Shown piece after piece: positions 5,765 through 6,837 of a stretch of 6,837 nt of DNA. Position 1 is the stretch's first letter; the number at the start of each line of letters is the position of its first letter. Below the pieces are notes generated by a model that was not told the DNA's origin, made no database searches, and worked only from the letters and a program-made list of their open reading frames with translations. Source of the stretch: Candidatus Bathyarchaeota archaeon (lineage in GTDB: Archaea > Thermoproteota > Bathyarchaeia > 40CM-2-53-6 > RBG-13-38-9); the NCBI GenBank assembly GCA_026015225.1, contig JAOZGV010000049.1, positions 1-6,837 on the forward strand. Direction: 5' to 3'. Both the position numbers and the translations under genes were made by a program.

Positions 5765-6328
5765 CTATTCCTTTGCAACCATAACCTCTGTAGATTTGAT
5801 CACTGCCTCAACCTTCTCTCCAGGTTTTATATCAAGGTCTTCTACAGCCTCTTTTGTGATTACTGCGGTTATAGTTACAGGTGTCTCAATTCTAATTTTC
5901 ACTTTCGAAGTCACAGGACCTTTCTCGACATTATCAACGATACCTTTTAGGCGATTTCTTGCACTAATTTTCAAACCTATCATCTCCCAATACTCATTAT
6001 CCTTAAGGACTCTTTCAAGATACTTTTCAATTCTATCATAATCTTTTATCAGTGTCTGAGCTGTATCGGTTAACTCGGCTCCACCCCCTCCCATCTTCCC
6101 ACCTCTCCTCGTCTTCAAGAATGGTTCTCCGAATGCTTTTTCCATATCTGAAACGCGATCCCACGCATACTTGTAAGATACCCCTGCATGTTTTGCTGCT
6201 TCTGTTATCGAACCATGCGTTTTAATAGCCTTGAGGATAGATACGCCGCCCTTTCCGAGAACATGCATTCTGTTTGTCTCTAGCCACAGTTTAAAGGAGG
6301 GTACAATCGTCTTGCGTTTGAGGGCCAA
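5765..6328 (-). CDS. modE: ModE-type molybdate/tungstate-responsive transcription regulator with one TOBE domain
   Basis: DNA-binding repressor or activator that senses molybdate or tungstate. Residues 12–105 form a ModE/LysR-type winged helix: KLWLE (13–17), LGKGGVSILKAI (24–35), then the recognition part SITEAAKHAGVSYKYAWDRV (40–59) and a glycine-rich wing GGKMGGGG (76–83). The C-terminal part (about 119–186) is a single TOBE/Mop oxyanion-binding domain beginning with ISARNRLKG (121–129). E. coli ModE has two such domains in 262 residues; the one-domain, 187-residue form is common in archaea. The start is TTG at 6328: an in-frame TGA lies three codons upstream, and the next Met (residue 21) would cut off the conserved KLWLE segment. 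No ribosome binding site is visible, so the mRNA may be nearly leaderless. It is divergent from a tungstate-binding protein gene, its likely target. Confidence 0.92.
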   Translation of the reverse strand: MALKRKTIVPSFKLWLETNRMHVLGKGGVSILKAIKTHGSITEAAKHAGVSYKYAWDRVSDMEKAFGEPFLKTRRGGKMGGGGAELTDTAQTLIKDYDRIEKYLERVLKDNEYWEMIGLKISARNRLKGIVDNVEKGPVTSKVKIRIETPVTITAVITKEAVEDLDIKPGEKVEAVIKSTEVMVAKE

Positions 6329-6357
6329 TTGAAATCATATTATTCTACCCCGTTAAG

Positions 6358-6371
6358 TTTATATATATATT
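6358..6371. promoter_or_regulatory. Strong TATA element, possibly shared by divergent modE and tupA
   Basis: TTTATATATATATT lies midway in the 89-base gap. Rightward initiation is predicted near 6390, giving a leader of about 28 bases that includes the tupA ribosome binding site. Leftward initiation is predicted near 6339, about 10 bases before the modE TTG. The preceding GTTAAG (6352–6357) fits a BRE on the rightward side, so the rightward direction is surer. Confidence 0.65.
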
Positions 6372-6380
6372 TCGAGAGTA

Positions 6381-6404
6381 CGATATATCCCAATGAATAT
6401 AACG
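6381..6404. promoter_or_regulatory. Candidate ModE operator in front of tupA
   Basis: Inverted repeat with 8-base arms CGATATAT (6381–6388) and ATATAACG (6397–6404) and an 8-base spacer; the arms are complementary at 7 of 8 positions. It covers the predicted tupA transcription start, where a bound repressor would block RNA polymerase. From memory, bacterial ModE operators have half-sites of the form CGTTATAT/ATATAACG with similar spacing, and the right arm here matches exactly. A divergent modE gene makes ModE the obvious candidate ligand. Confidence 0.6.
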
Positions 6405-6409
6405 AAGGT
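6404..6409 (+). promoter_or_regulatory. Ribosome binding site GAAGGT of tupA
   Basis: GAAGGT lies 8 bases before the ATG at 6418. It favours this start over the out-of-frame ATG at 6393, which opens only 16 codons. Confidence 0.65.
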
Positions 6410-6417
6410 TGAACGAT

Positions 6418-6837
6418 ATGACAAAGCAACCAAAAAGAATTAGTTCATACAAATTAGCAGCGATTGTGACTTTAATAATCATTGTTTTAGGAGCGGCATC
6501 TTACGCTTATTCCAGTATGCAATCATCACAGAAACAACATCTAATTGTCTCGACCACAACAAGTCTCTACGAAACTGGAGCCCTCGATGTGCTTAAGATA
6601 GAATTCGAAAAAGAATATCCCTCCATTAATGTCTCATTTATATCCCAAGGAACAGGTTTGGCCATTCAGACTGCGATGAGGGGGGATGCCGATATGATCT
6701 TGGTCCATGATCCTGTACGTGAATTGAAGTTCATGGATGATGGATATGGCGTCAATCGAAAGGTTATTGCATATAACTTCTTTGTAATCGTTGGTCCAAG
6801 TGATGATCCTGCAAATCTAAAAGGACTCTCCTCAACC
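6418..6837 (+). CDS. tupA: TupA-like tungstate ABC transporter substrate-binding protein (3' partial)
   Basis: Extracytoplasmic binding protein that delivers tungstate (possibly molybdate) to an ABC permease; only the first 140 codons are inside the window and the frame is open to the right edge. Residues 1–11 are polar and positive (KQPKR). Residues 12–30 form a hydrophobic segment (AAIVTLIIIVLGAASYAY), so a signal peptide or N-terminal membrane anchor is present; there is no lipobox Cys. The mature part opens with IVSTTTSLYETG (43–54), the TupA family start in which the TTTS loop contacts the oxyanion. It continues with SQGTGLAI (76–83), GDADMILVHDP (89–99) and DDGYGVNRKVIAYNFFVIVGP (107–127), all characteristic of TupA rather than ModA or WtpA. 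It is divergent from modE, with a candidate ModE operator at its promoter. Permease and ATPase genes (tupB, tupC) would be expected just beyond the edge. Tungstate rather than molybdate is assigned from family resemblance. Confidence 0.9.
   Translation, partial: MTKQPKRISSYKLAAIVTLIIIVLGAASYAYSSMQSSQKQHLIVSTTTSLYETGALDVLKIEFEKEYPSINVSFISQGTGLAIQTAMRGDADMILVHDPVRELKFMDDGYGVNRKVIAYNFFVIVGPSDDPANLKGLSST

Noticed and set aside
6393..6443. A 16-codon ORF starting at ATG 6393, close to the predicted tupA transcription start and overlapping the tupA start out of frame
   Set aside because: It lies within the operator repeat, resembles no peptide I know, and tupA has a better-placed ribosome binding site; a leaderless upstream ORF effect is possible but unsupported.

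Overview
The window looks like an AT-rich archaeal chromosome segment. The evidence is a SufC–SufB pair without other Suf partners, a ModE regulator carrying a single TOBE/Mop domain, TTTATATA-type TATA boxes about 30–45 bases before start codons, frequent AGA/AGG and ATA codons, and TTG starts preceded by GGAG/GAGG-type ribosome binding sites. I cannot assign the lineage from the sequence alone; a TACK or Bathyarchaeia-like archaeon is a guess.

Left part (1–1736, + strand): the 3' part of sufC, its Walker A region lost beyond the left edge, overlaps a SufB/SufD-family gene by 17 bases. Together they form the scaffold and ATPase of an iron–sulfur cluster assembly system of the minimal archaeal type. 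A 455-base stretch follows (1737–2191). It holds a small four-cysteine, probable zinc-ribbon gene on the minus strand (1773–1898), a doubtful 25-codon ORF behind it, a 12-bp inverted repeat, and the promoter of the next gene.

Centre (2192–4154): a 200-residue protein with an HExxHxxGxxD metal-binding motif (+), then a low-molecular-weight protein-tyrosine-phosphatase-type protein (+). The latter runs tail-to-tail into endonuclease IV (nfo, minus strand), overlapping it by 9 bases.

Right part (4219–6837): a phosphoglucomutase/phosphomannomutase-family gene and, upstream of it on the same minus strand, a ModE-type molybdate/tungstate-responsive repressor. Divergent from modE is the beginning of a TupA-like tungstate-binding protein gene that runs off the right edge. 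The 89-base modE/tupA gap holds a strong TATA element. Just downstream of it is an 8+8+8 inverted repeat (CGATATAT / ATATAACG) resembling ModE operators of bacteria, so modE–operator–tupA reads as a self-contained tungstate uptake control unit.

Most genes are ordinary housekeeping or accessory genes. The less ordinary items are the candidate ModE operator, the unlisted small four-cysteine gene, the HExxHxxGxxD protein of unknown function, and the inverted repeats in the long gap. I see no phage, transposon, CRISPR, tRNA or rRNA signal.
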